Part shown: positions 1 through 12,400 of the stretch, one piece after another
Numbering within the stretch: position 1 is the first letter of the stretch
Layout of the letters: each line of letters opens with the position of its first letter
NCBI RefSeq assembly: GCF_036417845.1
Contig: NC_089978.1
Span: 129,610,183 to 129,674,182 of the forward strand
Length of the DNA stretch: 64,000 nucleotides
Direction: 5' to 3'
Source of the DNA: Apteryx mantelli
Taxonomy: Eukaryota; Chordata; Aves; Apterygiformes; Apterygidae
The notes under the pieces: generated by a model
Told to the model about the DNA's origin: nothing
The model's database searches: none
Seen by the model: the letters and a program-made list of their open reading frames with translations, nothing else
Translations under genes and position numbers: made by a program

Positions 1-51
1 TCTTTCAGTGATAACAGCAAATGAGCCTGCAATCCTGTTTCAAAATTTGGA

Positions 52-81
52 GTGTGTGTGTGTGTGTGTTTGTTTGTTTTT
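52..81. repeat. (GT)n followed by (TTTG)n microsatellite
   Basis: Nine GT units run directly into TTTG units and a T run. This is a simple sequence repeat at the window edge with no coding potential. Confidence 0.9.
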
Positions 82-3000
82 AATGTTCAGAAGGCCCTTC
101 TATCTCTAAAGCAGAACGCTATTGATCTTGGTACTTACTTGCCACCCCTGCAGCCCTGATTATGGCTGTCTTGAAAGCAATAGTTAATTTTGCAGAAGAT
201 TTGGAGTCTTCAAAATTAGGTTTGATTCTAAAATAGAGAACCAAAAGGAGCCTTCTGGCTATTTCTTGAGAGAAGAAGTGCTTTTGTCTGCAGCTGGTCA
301 GTACCCAGTAGGACTGGCATGTCCTGATGGCATGGGTGTGCCAGCTAATGCACAGTCAGACCCTGAACCCTCTCCTCCATATCAGTGGCTGCTCCCTTGC
401 CACTGCTCTCATAGCATTCTCTATTCAGAAGCTGCAAGAAGAGAGTGTGCTGCCTCACTTTTTTTTGTGTGTGTTTCTTTTTAAGGAAATGGTAGCTCTT
501 TCTCTCCTTCCCTCTCTCCAGGTTTGTTTGATTTAGTGGGTTTTATAGGTGCTGTTTGGGGGTTTTCCTGTCCCTTGGGCTAGGATAGCTGGCCCTGGGG
601 GACAAAATTGTTGATGTGGTGCACATTCAGAGCCTTTGACAGGGAGCAGGAGTTGCAGGTTTTGCCTTAGCAGGGGAACATGTTCTAGCTGTAGAGAGGA
701 TAATTGGTTGTAAAAAACATATGGCATGTCTCTGTGTGAGCAAGGCAGTTATGTTGACAAACTCAGGCTTGTTGACAAAATGACTATGGAGCGGATTATT
801 GTATGGGGTGTTTTTTATCCTGTTGTGCCTCTCCCAGTACCTCCGATTAGGGTTATTATCTTTAATGACACTCTTTTTTAAAAATATTGAGAGACTGGAC
901 ACAGGTCTGGTGAGAAATAGTAAGGTCAATAGTCCTACCTCAGTGTCTCAGCAGGCCTACTCTTTTGTGTCTTGATAACTCTTAATAAGTATCTGAAAGT
1001 TTCCTTGAAATACAAGATAGAGGAATCTGTTTATATAGTCTGTATATTGTTACTTAGAATATGCCCTGCTTTTGTTGAGGGAACGGGACACTTCCAGCTG
1101 GGCTGGAAAAAAAAGCCAGACTGTCCCAGGAAAAGGTGGCCTTGTGCCACACCTTGGTTTCCATATCTATAGCTCAAGATGGGTTGTCAAGGGCCAAATC
1201 AAGACCCACCAAGCTCCAAAGGTGTCTGGGGCATCAGTGCCCATTACAGTCTGTGAGCACCACTACCCTAGTTTCTAAGTACCTTTGCTTAACTGTGAAA
1301 TAGAAGCTGACTCTTCAGCTTGTTTTGTCTTTTTTTTTTTTTCCTGGCTAAACATAAAGAAAGAGGACTTGAGGTGGAAAGGGCTTTACATTCAAAAGGT
1401 ACTGCAACATTAACTTGGTCAATATTGTTGGAATAAACAATGGTGAAAGTAATGCTGATGGTGGTCCTTTCATTGGGAGAGCTTTTCCTTGAGTCATGGC
1501 AGCTCCCCATTTGTCCTGTCTTCAGAGGCTGATCATGAATTTCAGCATGGGAGTGCAGGAAAAGGAGTTTGGGTATTATTTGGTCCCCTATGCTTTGATA
1601 CAGGGGTTGGAAATGTGATCCCCATACTGCTTGTAGGCTTTTGCATGCAACTAGAGGGAAACTTGAGATAGCAGCACTGGACTGGGAATGCCAGTCTGTT
1701 TTCACTAGCTACATAGACATGTCTCTGCCTTGGGCATCAGCAGATAGAAGTAGCTCCAATAATGTGCAGCCAGCAATAAATTGTGCGTGGTTTTTTTGAG
1801 GAGAGCAGTAACACTAGGGATTGCTTATTTGGAGAGATTTTAGCATGTCTGACGAAGTCTATGTTCTTTTCTGCTTGTAGGTTGTTGAGTGAATCTCTGC
1901 ATGGGAAGAAAAATTTTTTTTTGGAAAATTGTTTTTTGTTCAACAGCTTATCTAGGAACTAACTGTGTATTTCTTTTCTGCACAGCTTCAAACAGAAAAA
2001 GTTAACAACACTGCTTCAGTCTCTGGCAGGAAAAGGAAGGTCTTTCTTACTCATGACTTTAATGAAAGCATGAGGTTTGCAATCCCCTTCTTAGACAGGC
2101 TGCTTTGGTTATTGCTCAGAAGGTTACTCCAAAGTACTTATTAGCAGTGTGGGCTATTTTTGAACAAATGTCTCTTTTTAATTAATATATATGCGCCTAA
2201 AAATCTCCATGTCATTTACCCTCCCCCCCCCACCTGGATTTCTTTTATTATCACCCTTTTGAACAAATTATGTTTTGGTTTTGGGGGAGATTAGAGCTAT
2301 TCCTTGATGAGAGTTGAGATAAGAATTATTGGGAACATCACTGCATTGCTTACCAGCGGTTGGCTGCATTTGGCTGAGCTTTCGTTGGATGACATTTTCA
2401 CTTCAGTAGAAGACAGCTCCTGTGGTTGAGTGCTGGTATCCTGTGGTGTGGTAGGACATAACCTAAAAACTGACACCTCAGCACTGAGCAGTAGGACTGT
2501 CTTGTTCATTTTTATGTTTTCAGCAGTGGCCAGTTGTAAATGCTGAGGGAAGAGTACAAGGAAGACAGCAAGTACTGAGCAATGTTTCTAAGCATGGCTT
2601 CCTAATTTCCAGCCATTAGCGAGTAAGGAAATTCAAAAGTTGCAGATGGACTATAATGTTGCGCAGTCACCAGTAGTGAAATTTTCTGTTCCATTTCTGA
2701 ATCCATTTCTCTTTCTGGCCTGCACAACTTATTATAACAAGAAAATATGATTTTATTTAAACACTATGTGAAAGAACTACTTCTAATTAAACCTGACAAT
2801 TCTGATGATTCTTTATTGGGTAAAATAACAACTAATTGTTCTTTAAGTATCTTTGGCTTGTAAGATTTGTTGATAGTCATGTTGGTTTATTTTTAATTAC
2901 TTCATCCATAAGCTATTGTTTAGGCTTTCAGTTAAAACTATTGTTTTCATAGACTTGTTGATTGGCCCCAGTTCAGTGGGGTCAGTATTTGGCTGCAAAT

Positions 3001-4420
3001 TCACTCATCAGCATAGCAAGCACTGCATAAGCCTCCAGCTGTAAAGATCTTAACTGGAGGAATCTTCATATGACTGTTGATATGAATGTATCTCTGCACC
3101 TGTCTTTTCTATTTGCTTTGGTTTTTGCGAGGAAACAGGAGGCTGTCTCATTCCCCTTAGGGGCCAAGCACCCCTGCCAGGATTCATTGCACATGATGCA
3201 CTGCAGCACACAGCTGCAACAATGCTGGAATCTCCTTTACTGATTGAGATCAGTGTGTCTCACGGCAGATGCAATCCACTTGAAGACCCCAGAATGTAAA
3301 GTAAAATAGGAACATGAGACATTTGTACTGTGGTTCTTATAAGCCACCATAGTGGCACTTCAAATTCAAAATTTCTTCATTTTCAACCAGACTCTTTTGG
3401 TTCTGGATGAAATAGTTTTGTTTGCAATATTTGATAGGGAAAACTCAACTTGTTTCATTAAAAATTTTGATTAAATTATTTTTCTGCTATTTCACTGAGC
3501 TTTTCTATTAAACAACTGACAGCAAATTCCTGATGTTGCTAGGCTGAACCTCTAAGCAGGTGCTTCTACCTATCCATAGCAATTTCTTATACATCAAATC
3601 CAAACTTTTGGACAACTTCAGTATCCTAGCTCCTTTGCCCAGTTGTCTCCTTGTCTATCACAGCTGAAAGAAAAATATAGGCTAACAATTTCCAAAGCAG
3701 CCAAGGCCCCTGAGCCTAAGCTTTATTCAAGGCCAGTGTAATCAGTGCCAGCTTTAAGCGTAGATGAAGCCGGTCACTGTCCAGGGCAGCAGATTGCTGG
3801 TGGCAGTAAAACAGTCACTGTTCTGCTGCCCACTTCTGTGTCACAGTCATGGAGAACAAGGCTGACCACTGTAACTAAGCATGTGGGCCAAGATCTGTGA
3901 GCCAGTGGCTATTCTTGGGTGTGGATTGTCTCCATGGGAGCAGTAATCACTGTCTTTTCTTCTCCTTGGGCATGCTTGGGCACCCTCAAGGATGGCAGTT
4001 CTCCAAGCTTCAGTTCTGCCCTCCTGCTCCCCCTCCACATGCAGCAAGCTCCCATTCTTGGCTCCTGCCAAAATGGAACTTTGTCTACGCTGGCGAGAGG
4101 TTTTGAGATGGCCTTGTATGAGACTTAGCCATGTAAGGCCTGCTTTATTTTTACAAATATAACTTAGGTTTTTCTGTCACTCCTTTTCTTTGGAAAATGT
4201 TACTGTACACACAGTATTTCTACCACTGAATTTTCTATAACTACACAGAGATAGTTTGAATGGTTGTGAGGCATGATTTGGTTTTCACCAACTGACCTCA
4301 GCACCTCCAGAGAACTTTACTTGTCTGTGCACTTTTTTTCCCACTTGGATCCATGTATACATTTGTGGGTGTGTGGATGATGGGAGGAATACATGTTTCA
4401 TGTGTGCATTTGTGTGTGAG
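82..4420. other. Unique non-coding sequence, no gene recognised
   Basis: About 4.3 kb of mixed-composition sequence. Reading frames on both strands are short and resemble no protein I know. A C9 run sits near 2222. An acceptor-like tract followed by a 52-codon open stretch at 1986-2141 was considered and rejected for lack of a donor. I see no recognisable transposon or RNA gene. Confidence 0.6.
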
Positions 4421-4459
4421 CGTGATTTTGATCAAGTCTGTGATTTTTGATCAAATCTG
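4421..4459. repeat. Short tandem duplication (about 19 bp x 2)
   Basis: Two adjacent near-copies of a unit containing GTGATTTTGATCAA, differing by one T insertion and a G/A change. Each copy carries a TGATCA palindrome. It is probably a small slippage duplication. Function is unknown. Confidence 0.7.
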
Positions 4460-4964
4460 CTCATCTATTCACATGTTTGATGAGGGGTTACGTGGAGGGT
4501 TCAAAATACATCTGATGGATATATTTTCCCAAATGTATTGGGAAATGCCCCCCTGTGATTGAGTTTTGCTTAGGTCAGAGAACTAGCGTGCAATGGGGAC
4601 TTTTCTGTGGCTCCTGCATTCTGTATTGTCTGGTCTCAGTGAATGGAGGAGCAGCTCTAATTCCCAATAGTGGCTGTAAAGCATCATACACCAGCTGAAG
4701 AGAGGCCCGGTGTGGTTACATTCTGCAGTGCCCCTGGTACATTTCTGGGGCTGGATATAATAAAGAGGATGCTGGTGCATGAGGCAGCTCTACAGTCTTT
4801 TCTAGACATATATGAGCAGAGTTGCCCTCTTCCAAAGGATACCTAAGGTGGACATTTCTAGCCAGAATATTATTACTTGTACCACCTGTGTAGTGGGGAG
4901 TGGCCACTGTAGACTGGAAAATCGAGCCATTTTGTGTGCCTAATGTCTCCTGCATGTGCCTGTA

Positions 4965-4979
4965 TGTGTGTGTGTGTGT
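4965..4979. repeat. (TG)n microsatellite
   Basis: Seven to eight uninterrupted TG units. The surrounding 4.9-5.2 kb is also rich in TGTGTG-type imperfect steps. Confidence 0.85.
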
Positions 4980-5509
4980 AGAGTGATAGTTACACAACAT
5001 AGGCCCTGTTTGGTGCGGTGCATGTGAATGACAAGTCATGTCGCAGTTCAGTGGAAGCGTTTCAGTGTAGCACAACTGGTGCCCTCATGCTTCTGTGCTG
5101 TGCTGGTGGGTGGCTGTGAGCGTGTGTGTGGTGGGCAGCACATGCGTTGGGATAGGCATGGGCCAGCCTTTTGTCTATGCTGTTCTGTGGGGTGGGCCAT
5201 ACCTTGTGTGCGTGCTGACAGTGTGAGCGTAGGCACAGCATCTGTAATGCACTAATCTGGACAGTAAGAGGATTACATGCTTGGTGTCATTCAGGTGGCA
5301 TGCACTATGAAGCGCATTTGGGCCTCAGCACACAAGTCAGATGAAAATGCTGTTGTTATGAACACAGCACAGGGCAGAGATGCATCTTTGCTTCAGTCCT
5401 TGGCACTTTCCCTGATGGCTCTTTCCCTTTCTGTTTTCTTCTGGGGGGGGGATCTTCACTTCATCTGCTGAGTGACCTCCCCATCCCTTGCCTGCGCCCC
5501 TGCCTGCAG

Positions 5510-5602
5510 CATCAGAGAGAAATTAGCACAGATGAGAAAACAAAGACGAAACCTGCTGGCGTCAATATGGGAAAGTCTGTGGCAGGAGGAGTGAGCGGCA
5601 AG
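5510..5602 (+). other. Exon-like 93-bp segment (unconfirmed)
   Basis: A pyrimidine-rich stretch ending CCTGCCTGCAG immediately precedes this segment, and an AAG|GTGTCT donor-like site follows it. The 93 bp are open in phase 0 (31 codons, lysine/threonine/glycine-rich, containing REISTDEKTKTK). The same frame stays open past the donor until a TAG just after 5700. I do not recognise the peptide. The donor is only moderate, and a chance exon-like segment in 64 kb is quite possible. The low-CpG, AT-mixed sequence could equally be a conserved non-coding element. Confidence 0.22.
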
Positions 5603-5680
5603 GTGTCTGAGCACAGCTGGCTTGTCTCTAGAGGACACAGACACGGGATGGTTTCAGGCCCTGGCGCCACTGCTTCGGTG

Positions 5681-5722
5681 GGGAATTGCAAGCACTTTAA
5701 TTAGGAGCTAGCTTTAGCATTT
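5681..5722. promoter_or_regulatory. Homeodomain-type AT-rich block (candidate conserved element)
   Basis: It contains GCACTTTAATTAGGAGCTAG, with a TAATTA homeodomain core inside GC-richer flanks, directly downstream of the exon-like segment. This texture is typical of conserved developmental enhancers, but conservation itself cannot be seen from one sequence. Confidence 0.22.
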
Positions 5723-8700
5723 CCCTGGAGCAGCGGGAGAGGGAGGGCATGAGAAGAATTGCTGGGGAGGAGGGGAAAGCTGGAAATCAGGAGCAAAGAG
5801 TGCAAACTGACATAGATTCACTGCAGGAGATATCCCTGTCACATCCATGGATACCCTGCACGTGGAATATTTTCTGGAAGGGCATCAAGAAAAAAGAGGA
5901 GCAGTTGTGATTAATGAAAAGTAAAACTGGTTGAGGAAGATTTTCTTGTTCCAAATATTGAGCGTTCCCAGGTCTGTGGATCAGAGTCTGCTTAAAGCAT
6001 GGTTGCCTCAAGGCTATGTGGTCTACTGTGGGTTATGTGCTGATTACCTCGCTAAGCATCTTCATTTGCAGTGCAGTGGCTGAAAATTTGCTGGAGGGCC
6101 ACTGGAGTTAGTCACAGACTGAGGGGAAGGAAAATAGGGTTGGGGGGCTGCAAGAGACTGGCACAATATCAGTGAGAGAAGTGGGGTGAAGGCTAAGACC
6201 ACAGTTTCTGAGGAATGAACTGGTTCCAGGCTTGAAGGATAGATACATCAGGAGGTGTGGGCAGGAGAAACTGAATTATGTTGGGTGAGCAGACAAAGAG
6301 GGATTTCTGGCAGAGTGGGCAGGATATGACTAGCCTTCTCCCTGCAGCCAGATCTTATCTTTCTATCTCTGGACATAACTTGCATATAAATGGTCATTCC
6401 CTGGGCCTTAGCCAATATACTAAGGGTTAATGCACCATGTAGTAGCAATAAATTTAACCCAGGCTGCCTGTGTGACAGATGAGTGGGCCGGAAATGTTTA
6501 TTGAGGAGAAGCTGCTGTCAGCATCACGTCTTTTATTAGTCTGTACCTTCCTTCCTTCCCTCTAATGAAATGCCCATTGACATTTATAGTCTTGTCACCT
6601 GGTGAGAAAGCCATTGTCACCTCCACATTGCCACCTCTCCCATCACAGCAGGTCTGATTCTAGCACTCAAAAGTCATCATCATCATCTTTTTAAATGGAC
6701 AAACCTTTCCTAGATGATTTTCCTGTCCTTTGAGTAGGCACAAATCTTGAGACAGTAGTAGAACAGGCCTCTACTGCATTGTTTTCTGTGAACTGCACCT
6801 GTACACTTCTAGGGACACCTGAGGAGTTTGTGTTCATGGACAGTGGCTATGTTATTCCCTGAAGTGCTGTAGCCTGTCATACAGGATCCACATACTCCTT
6901 CCTCTCTGGCATCTTACTTTTGCTGTCTCTCACCACTGTCTTTTACCTGCTTTTTCTTTTAAACAACTCTTGGACCCTTTTTTTATTTTTTCTTTCTGAC
7001 AAAGGAGCACAGGTCTCAAAGACAAGCTTTGTACACTGAGCTGGCAGATGAGAGACACCATCTCAGTGTCTAAACAAGGAAGGGATGGCAAGGTGAGCTC
7101 AGCTCTTATTAGACATCAGAAACTCTATGCTGGAGAGACCCCTTACAGGCATCTCAGATGCAGAAATTTTCATTCATTATAAGATGCAGACGGGTAGCAA
7201 ACTGTGTTTCAATAGTTATGGTGTTGAGGGAACTACTTGCTTTATTTCAAAATAACAAATATTTTATGTTGAAGGTATATGGCTGCCCTTTGAGTACTGA
7301 CAAACAGCTGCACATTCATTTGTAATGTGTCTTGGTCAGACATCCACTCATGACTCTTTTTAAAATAAAAACAACCCATACTTCCCATTGGTGAAGAGCT
7401 AAATAACCAAACCTTAGTCTTTGCTCAGTTGTCTTTGGTATCATTTTCCTTTCTGTTCTTTTTTTCTTTTCTTTCTTTTTTTCTTTTTTTTTTTGGGGGG
7501 GGGGTAGGAGATGGCTTTTTCTTTCAAGATTTCTTTGAAATAGTTAATCCCCTTAAAATAATTGGGGACCTGTTTCCACAGCTGCAAGGGTGGGATCCCA
7601 GAAACCCTTTCATGGTCTCTCGGTTGAGCTCCCAGGTTTCTGGTAGGCATCTGTGTGGAGGGGAGACAGCTCGGTGCCAGTGCTGTCCCCTCCGGGGTGT
7701 GAGGGTGGGGAATGCAGCTCTAACCATCAGGTTTTTCAGAAACATGGAGGAAGGTGTTGGGTTGTTAGGTCCAAGCGTGCTGCCCAGGCAGCTGTTCCCA
7801 CCTCCTCCAAAGAGATGTGGTGGGCTGCAAGGAAGGCTGGTTCTGACTTGCAGGCTGCCAGCTGGACCTCTCTGCTATCATGGTTACATCTGAAAAAAAG
7901 TATAACTCTTACATGTTCTCTTCTGATGATTTATTTCTGAGTATGAAAACTGACAAAGAACAACTCTAAGTCTGGAGGTACGCAGGTCTCCCTACTTCAC
8001 ACAGAAACTGAAATAAATGATCTTTACTCCTTCACATCACTCCTTGCAGCAAAGGCAAGAAGTTTTCTATGAATTTAAAGGCATGATATGCAAGAGACAG
8101 AGTTGCTTCATCTTCTTTCAGTTAATAACATGCATATACCACACGTCTGAAAACACAGCCTTTTATTGATTTAATCTTCTGGCAGATCAGTATTTATGTT
8201 GTGGCTCAAACTGTCTGCCAGAAAGGACTGTTCCTCAAGTTTATCCTGAAATTTGGCTTCAGTAGTAACACTTTCACTTGTTTCTTCCTTAGACCAGTAA
8301 AGAACAGAATCATTTCATCATTTTCTTTCCAGTAATTCAGGGCCTTTCCCCTCTCTGAACCTTTGTCTTATAATAGCTGAACCATGGGTCATCATTATTT
8401 TTCTTTTAGCCTTTGCTAGGTATAACACTAGCTTTACAGCCTTTGACAACACTTTACTGTCCTCCTCTTTCTCTCTTCTGTTATTCCACAACTAACTTTC
8501 TGGTCTAGACATGAAATCCAAAGATATATCTATTGTGGTTTATTTACTCTAAAGAATTTTTTCTTCCAATTCATTTGATAAAACCTGAATAAGCAAATCA
8601 AACCTAATCTGTAAAATGGTGGTTTAAAAATAACGCAAGCAGAGTTTTCTGCAGGGTCAACAGCAGCATAAACTTGTAATATAGCACATGTAAAACAGCG

Positions 8701-9087
8701 TACCGTGAGACCCTGCTTGAATGTTTGTTCCAGCTCTTTTGAATGATTTGCACAAAATTTGCTGCTAGTCCATATGATGCTAGGTGACAAGCAGGTGTTG
8801 GGCTGCTGAATTTCTTTCAAGAATAGTTTGAAGTTTCACAGAAGCTAATGGACAATTGCTGGCAGAGGCAACATTTTAAATCTCAACTTTATTTAAGTTA
8901 AAGGTATAATTCCCATTGAATTCCTTTTGGCAAAGATTCTACCCAATGTATACAGGCAGGCCGTAGGCAAAAAGAAAAAATACTCCCTACAATATGTCTT
9001 CACAGAAAGCTGGGTTTCTTAGATACACTTTTATAGTCAAACAATAAAGACAGTGTTTTATGTCTATAGGAATGAGTGATTTCTTCT
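5723..9087. other. Unique non-coding sequence with one enhancer-like block
   Basis: No gene is recognised. The stretch 6488-6662 carries closely packed SOX-like (CATTGTC, ACATTGCC) and homeodomain-like (CTAATGA) words and a CAT trinucleotide run near 6677, so it may be a conserved element. Near 8608 the string TCTGTAAAATGG resembles a piece of MIR/L2-type elements but is too short to call. Confidence 0.5.
7429..7505. repeat. Polypyrimidine CTTTT tract ending in a G10 run
   Basis: About 45 nt of T-rich pyrimidines with interspersed C are followed by ten G and GTAGG. The 154-codon plus-strand frame that starts here begins by translating the tract as phenylalanine/serine, so it is an artefact of the low-complexity DNA. 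Confidence 0.85.
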
Positions 9088-9490
9088 TTCACAGACTTAT
9101 AGTTTTAGGGCCAGAAGGGACTATTACACTGTCATCTAATCTGACCTCCTCTATCACACATGCCAGAGACATTTATCCAGCTGTTTCAGTAATGAGTCCA
9201 ATAACTTGTGTGCAGTTAAAATGTATCTTCCAGTAAGGCGTCTGATCTTGATTTGAGAACTTCAAAAACATGCCAAAGACATCATGTTTTTTATGCATCC
9301 TTTTTGTATTTTGTCAAATATTTGGGCCCTTTCCACTGTAAAAAAAAAAAACCCAAAACCAAAACCCAAAAACAAAAAACAGGCAAGCCTCATTTCTTGC
9401 TTGAATTTGGTTGTGTCTAGCTTCCCATTAATAGTTCTGTCTGTCTTCCTCTGCCATACTGAAGACCCTGCAAGCACTGGGCGCTTCTCC
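9088..9490 (-). mobile_element. CR1 LINE 3' fragment, ancient
   Basis: Read on the plus strand, the segment begins with GGCCAGAAGGGACTATTAC followed by CATCTAATCTGACCTCCTCTAT. That is the reverse complement of the 3' end of sauropsid CR1 elements (in the reptile consensus: AGGGACC, CATCTAGTCTGACCTCC). Further along, CTTGAATTTGGTTGTGTCTAGC also fits the same consensus. It is therefore a minus-strand, 5'-truncated LINE relic with many substitutions. An A/C-rich expansion at about 9341-9382 interrupts it. No open reverse transcriptase remains. Confidence 0.75.
9341..9382. repeat. A-rich (AAAAC)n tract inside the CR1 relic
   Basis: An A12 run is followed by irregular CCCAAAA/CCAAAA steps. It lies within the CR1-derived sequence, so it is either a later expansion or a small A-tailed insertion. 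Confidence 0.7.
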
Positions 9491-12400
9491 TCTTGAGGTA
9501 TTTACAAATGGTAAGTCATCCACCTCTTGGTCTTCTCTTTGATATGGTGAAGAAACTGAGCTTTTGATACGTTTCTCCCCCTGCCCTTAAGATGTGTGAG
9601 CTGCCTCATATCATGTTCTCTTCTTAGTCTAGCTTTTATACCATGACTGTGTACAGGAACAACTGAGCAGCACACGGCCCCTGTGCTTTGCTGACACCAA
9701 CTTCGGTGTCTGCGCCTTTCCCATCTTGGACTGGGCCTCCCCTCTTATCCATAAAATGTGCTCTCTATAGTTACTGAATTTTGGCTTGTATCCACAGCTT
9801 TGTTGGGGGAATTCCTTCATATAACTGAGTCCAGCAGTCTCTGTACGTTTGCATTTCTTTACATGCACAATCTGCAGCTTTTTCTGAGAGGATTCTCCAT
9901 AGCAGCAGGTTCTGCAAAGCTCTATTTCCCAGCTAGAAATTTGAAGAGATTTTATCTTGCTCTGAATAAAAACTTTGAAAACAGCTGTTGTCTCCATTTG
10001 AAAGTGAAGAGCATGGATAAGCCACCTATGAAAATGCATAAGCATGGAAAGATGAAACAATATTTCCAGACATCAAGAAACAAATTAGACATTTGGACTG
10101 AGCTTGGGGTGAAGTTCTGTGAGGGATGAGGATGTCCTTGTTCTGTTCAAACCTGTTAATCAGTCCCTAAATACTGCTGATGGCTTACCCAATATAAGAG
10201 GACATTACCCCTTCCTCTGTACTCAATATGAAGACTACTTGGAGGCTGATCTTGCATTCTGGTCCACTTAGAGGACCTTTACATATCTGCATTTGTCCAA
10301 GTATCAGAAACATCCTCTAAGACATCTCCTCTTTGCAAGTTCTACTGTGCAATCATCTTCCTCACCCTGTGAGTTTCATTACAGGAATTCCTGAACAAGC
10401 ATGACTTCATTTTTACCCATAAACGATGCTTTTTGTGATCTCCTGTGGAGCTGTGAAGCTCAGGATAAGTACACACTAGAGAAACACAGGCATCCTTGGA
10501 GCAAAGGACATTGGGAAGACCAAGCAACTAAAATGTGATACCTTTGTTACTATAGGGCTGTAGAGAAAGCCCTCTTTTCTTTACCCATCCCAATTTTCTT
10601 TTTCATTAGCCTCCTGATGCTAACATCTGAATAACTTCTAAAGTAACAGCCCATAAATATTGCACGAGTCTCCAATACTAAAAGCTGATAAAGTTTATAG
10701 CACTTATAAAATAAATAGAAGGAAATGCTTTTCAGTTTCCTATTTATAGGTCCCAGGAGGGATCTCAGGTATGATTTATCACTTCAATTTTAACTGTGTT
10801 AGTTTCCCCCCATCACATACACACAAGTCTTTTCCTTGGTCATTCCTTTTTTTCTCACACACAGCTGCTTCCTCTTTTCTCTCTAGACATGCTTACACCC
10901 ACACAGCCATTTGCCCTCCCCATCCTTTGCTAACAGGCAGGAGACTGTGTGCTATTTTACTTAGTGTTGAGTACCATCAGTTTTTACCAGAGTCAGCAGG
11001 TGTTGAGGGTTCTCAGCATTTAGCAAGGGGCTCTCAACAACATGTAATGCAAACTCTTTTCAAGTAAAAGTGGCATGAGGCCAAAGAAAGATTAAAAAAG
11101 AGGGAGGCAACATTCTGGACGTGGGTGGATCATTAAAACACAGTGAGTATAGTTAACATAGGGTATGTTTCTTTTTAGGGCATCCCTAGATGCTTTCCAA
11201 ATGACAATGTTTCTAAATACACAGTATTCATCCTCAATTGCTAACGCATTGCACTTGAGCAGATAAATGGACTCTGGCTAATAATACCCTTTTTCTTGCG
11301 GCAAATGAACACCATCATTTCTTCTCTTTCACAGAAAGGGAGGCACGCTTAGGGCCACATATCATGTGTCTAAGTTAGCATTTTATTTTGTCTCAGTGGT
11401 GCACTGGAATCTCCTTGAGTGAATCTCCTGTTTGTCCCTGCTTAGTTTATTTTGGATGAACCTAATGGGCAGTTGTGCTTCAGAAATCTACCTGTTAATG
11501 GGTGTTCAGGCCATGGGACCAGACTACAGCTAGACCAACTTAAAACCCCCCAAATGCATACAGTGTGGACATCAGATCCTTAGTACTATCTGTTTTGCTT
11601 TAGAGCTCCACTCTTATTACCCTGCAATGTTATCTGTTGTAGCAAGCCACAATCACCATTACAGGTTTTGACACAACTGCATCCTAACTGTGTTTCCCTG
11701 TGCTGGTTCTGTGTTAAAAAAACAACTAAACATGCCTTTCATGATTGTGATTGAAATAAATACACTTATGTTTGAAATTCCCCCAGACTGTACTTCCAGG
11801 GTTTTGTACCCCAGGAGGTGCTATTGATACTGGAACATGAAGAAAGGTGAATAAGAGACAGCAAAACCAGGGGCCCACAGAGCTGGAGTCAAATTTGCTC
11901 CAAGGAAATAAGGGAATTAAAATTGCTCCTTCTGGGAGTGCTTATGTTAAGCAACCCACCTCCTCATCATGGGAGGGAAACTACACTTTAGGTGACATAA
12001 ACCCTCTTGCTAGAAGGGACCCAACTGGCTGGGGTAGGTCAAAGGGGATGGATTGCAGAAGAAAGGTTCAACAATTGAGGAAAAGAAAATGACAGCTGCA
12101 AACCTCTGGGTGTGAGGGAAAGGGAATTTTGTCAAGAGATACACATAGAGAAAACCTGTCCGGTGCGGAGTGAAAAGAATTCTGCACATGCAGAGTTTCT
12201 CTTCCCAAGTGTCAAGAAGTGGCCTTTCTGTTTGGAACTTGTAAGGCCCTTCTTACAGCTTCTCCATATATCCTCTCATATCAGTCTCTTCGCACATGGA
12301 AAGCAACGGAGGCAACTTCACTCTCAGTGAATCATGCTCCATTGTTTTGTTTTCAGTGCTGAGGCTCTGCCTCGCTGATTCTCCCTGTTATGAAATACTG

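Noticed and set aside
1289-1705. 138-codon minus-strand frame
   Set aside because: No recognisable domain. The lysine run at its C-terminal part comes from a poly-T tract.
1986-2141. Acceptor-like tract (CTTTTCTGCACAG) followed by 52 open codons (LQTEKVNNTASVSGRKRK...)
   Set aside because: No acceptable GT donor follows in frame, and the peptide is unknown. It is probably chance.
5652-5680. Possible CTCF site around CCTGGCGCCACTGCTTC
   Set aside because: The reverse complement only partly fits the CTCF core, with mismatches at invariant positions.
7429-7893. 154-codon plus-strand frame
   Set aside because: It starts in a polypyrimidine/poly-G tract, and the remaining part has no recognisable domain or splice context.
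8600-8640. TCTGTAAAATGG as a MIR/L2 piece
   Set aside because: The match is about a dozen bases, and flanks do not extend it.
9629-10129. Overlapping 143-codon (minus) and 123-codon (plus) frames
   Set aside because: They lie on opposite strands of the same unique DNA, neither has a known motif, and no promoter, splice or poly-A context was convincing.
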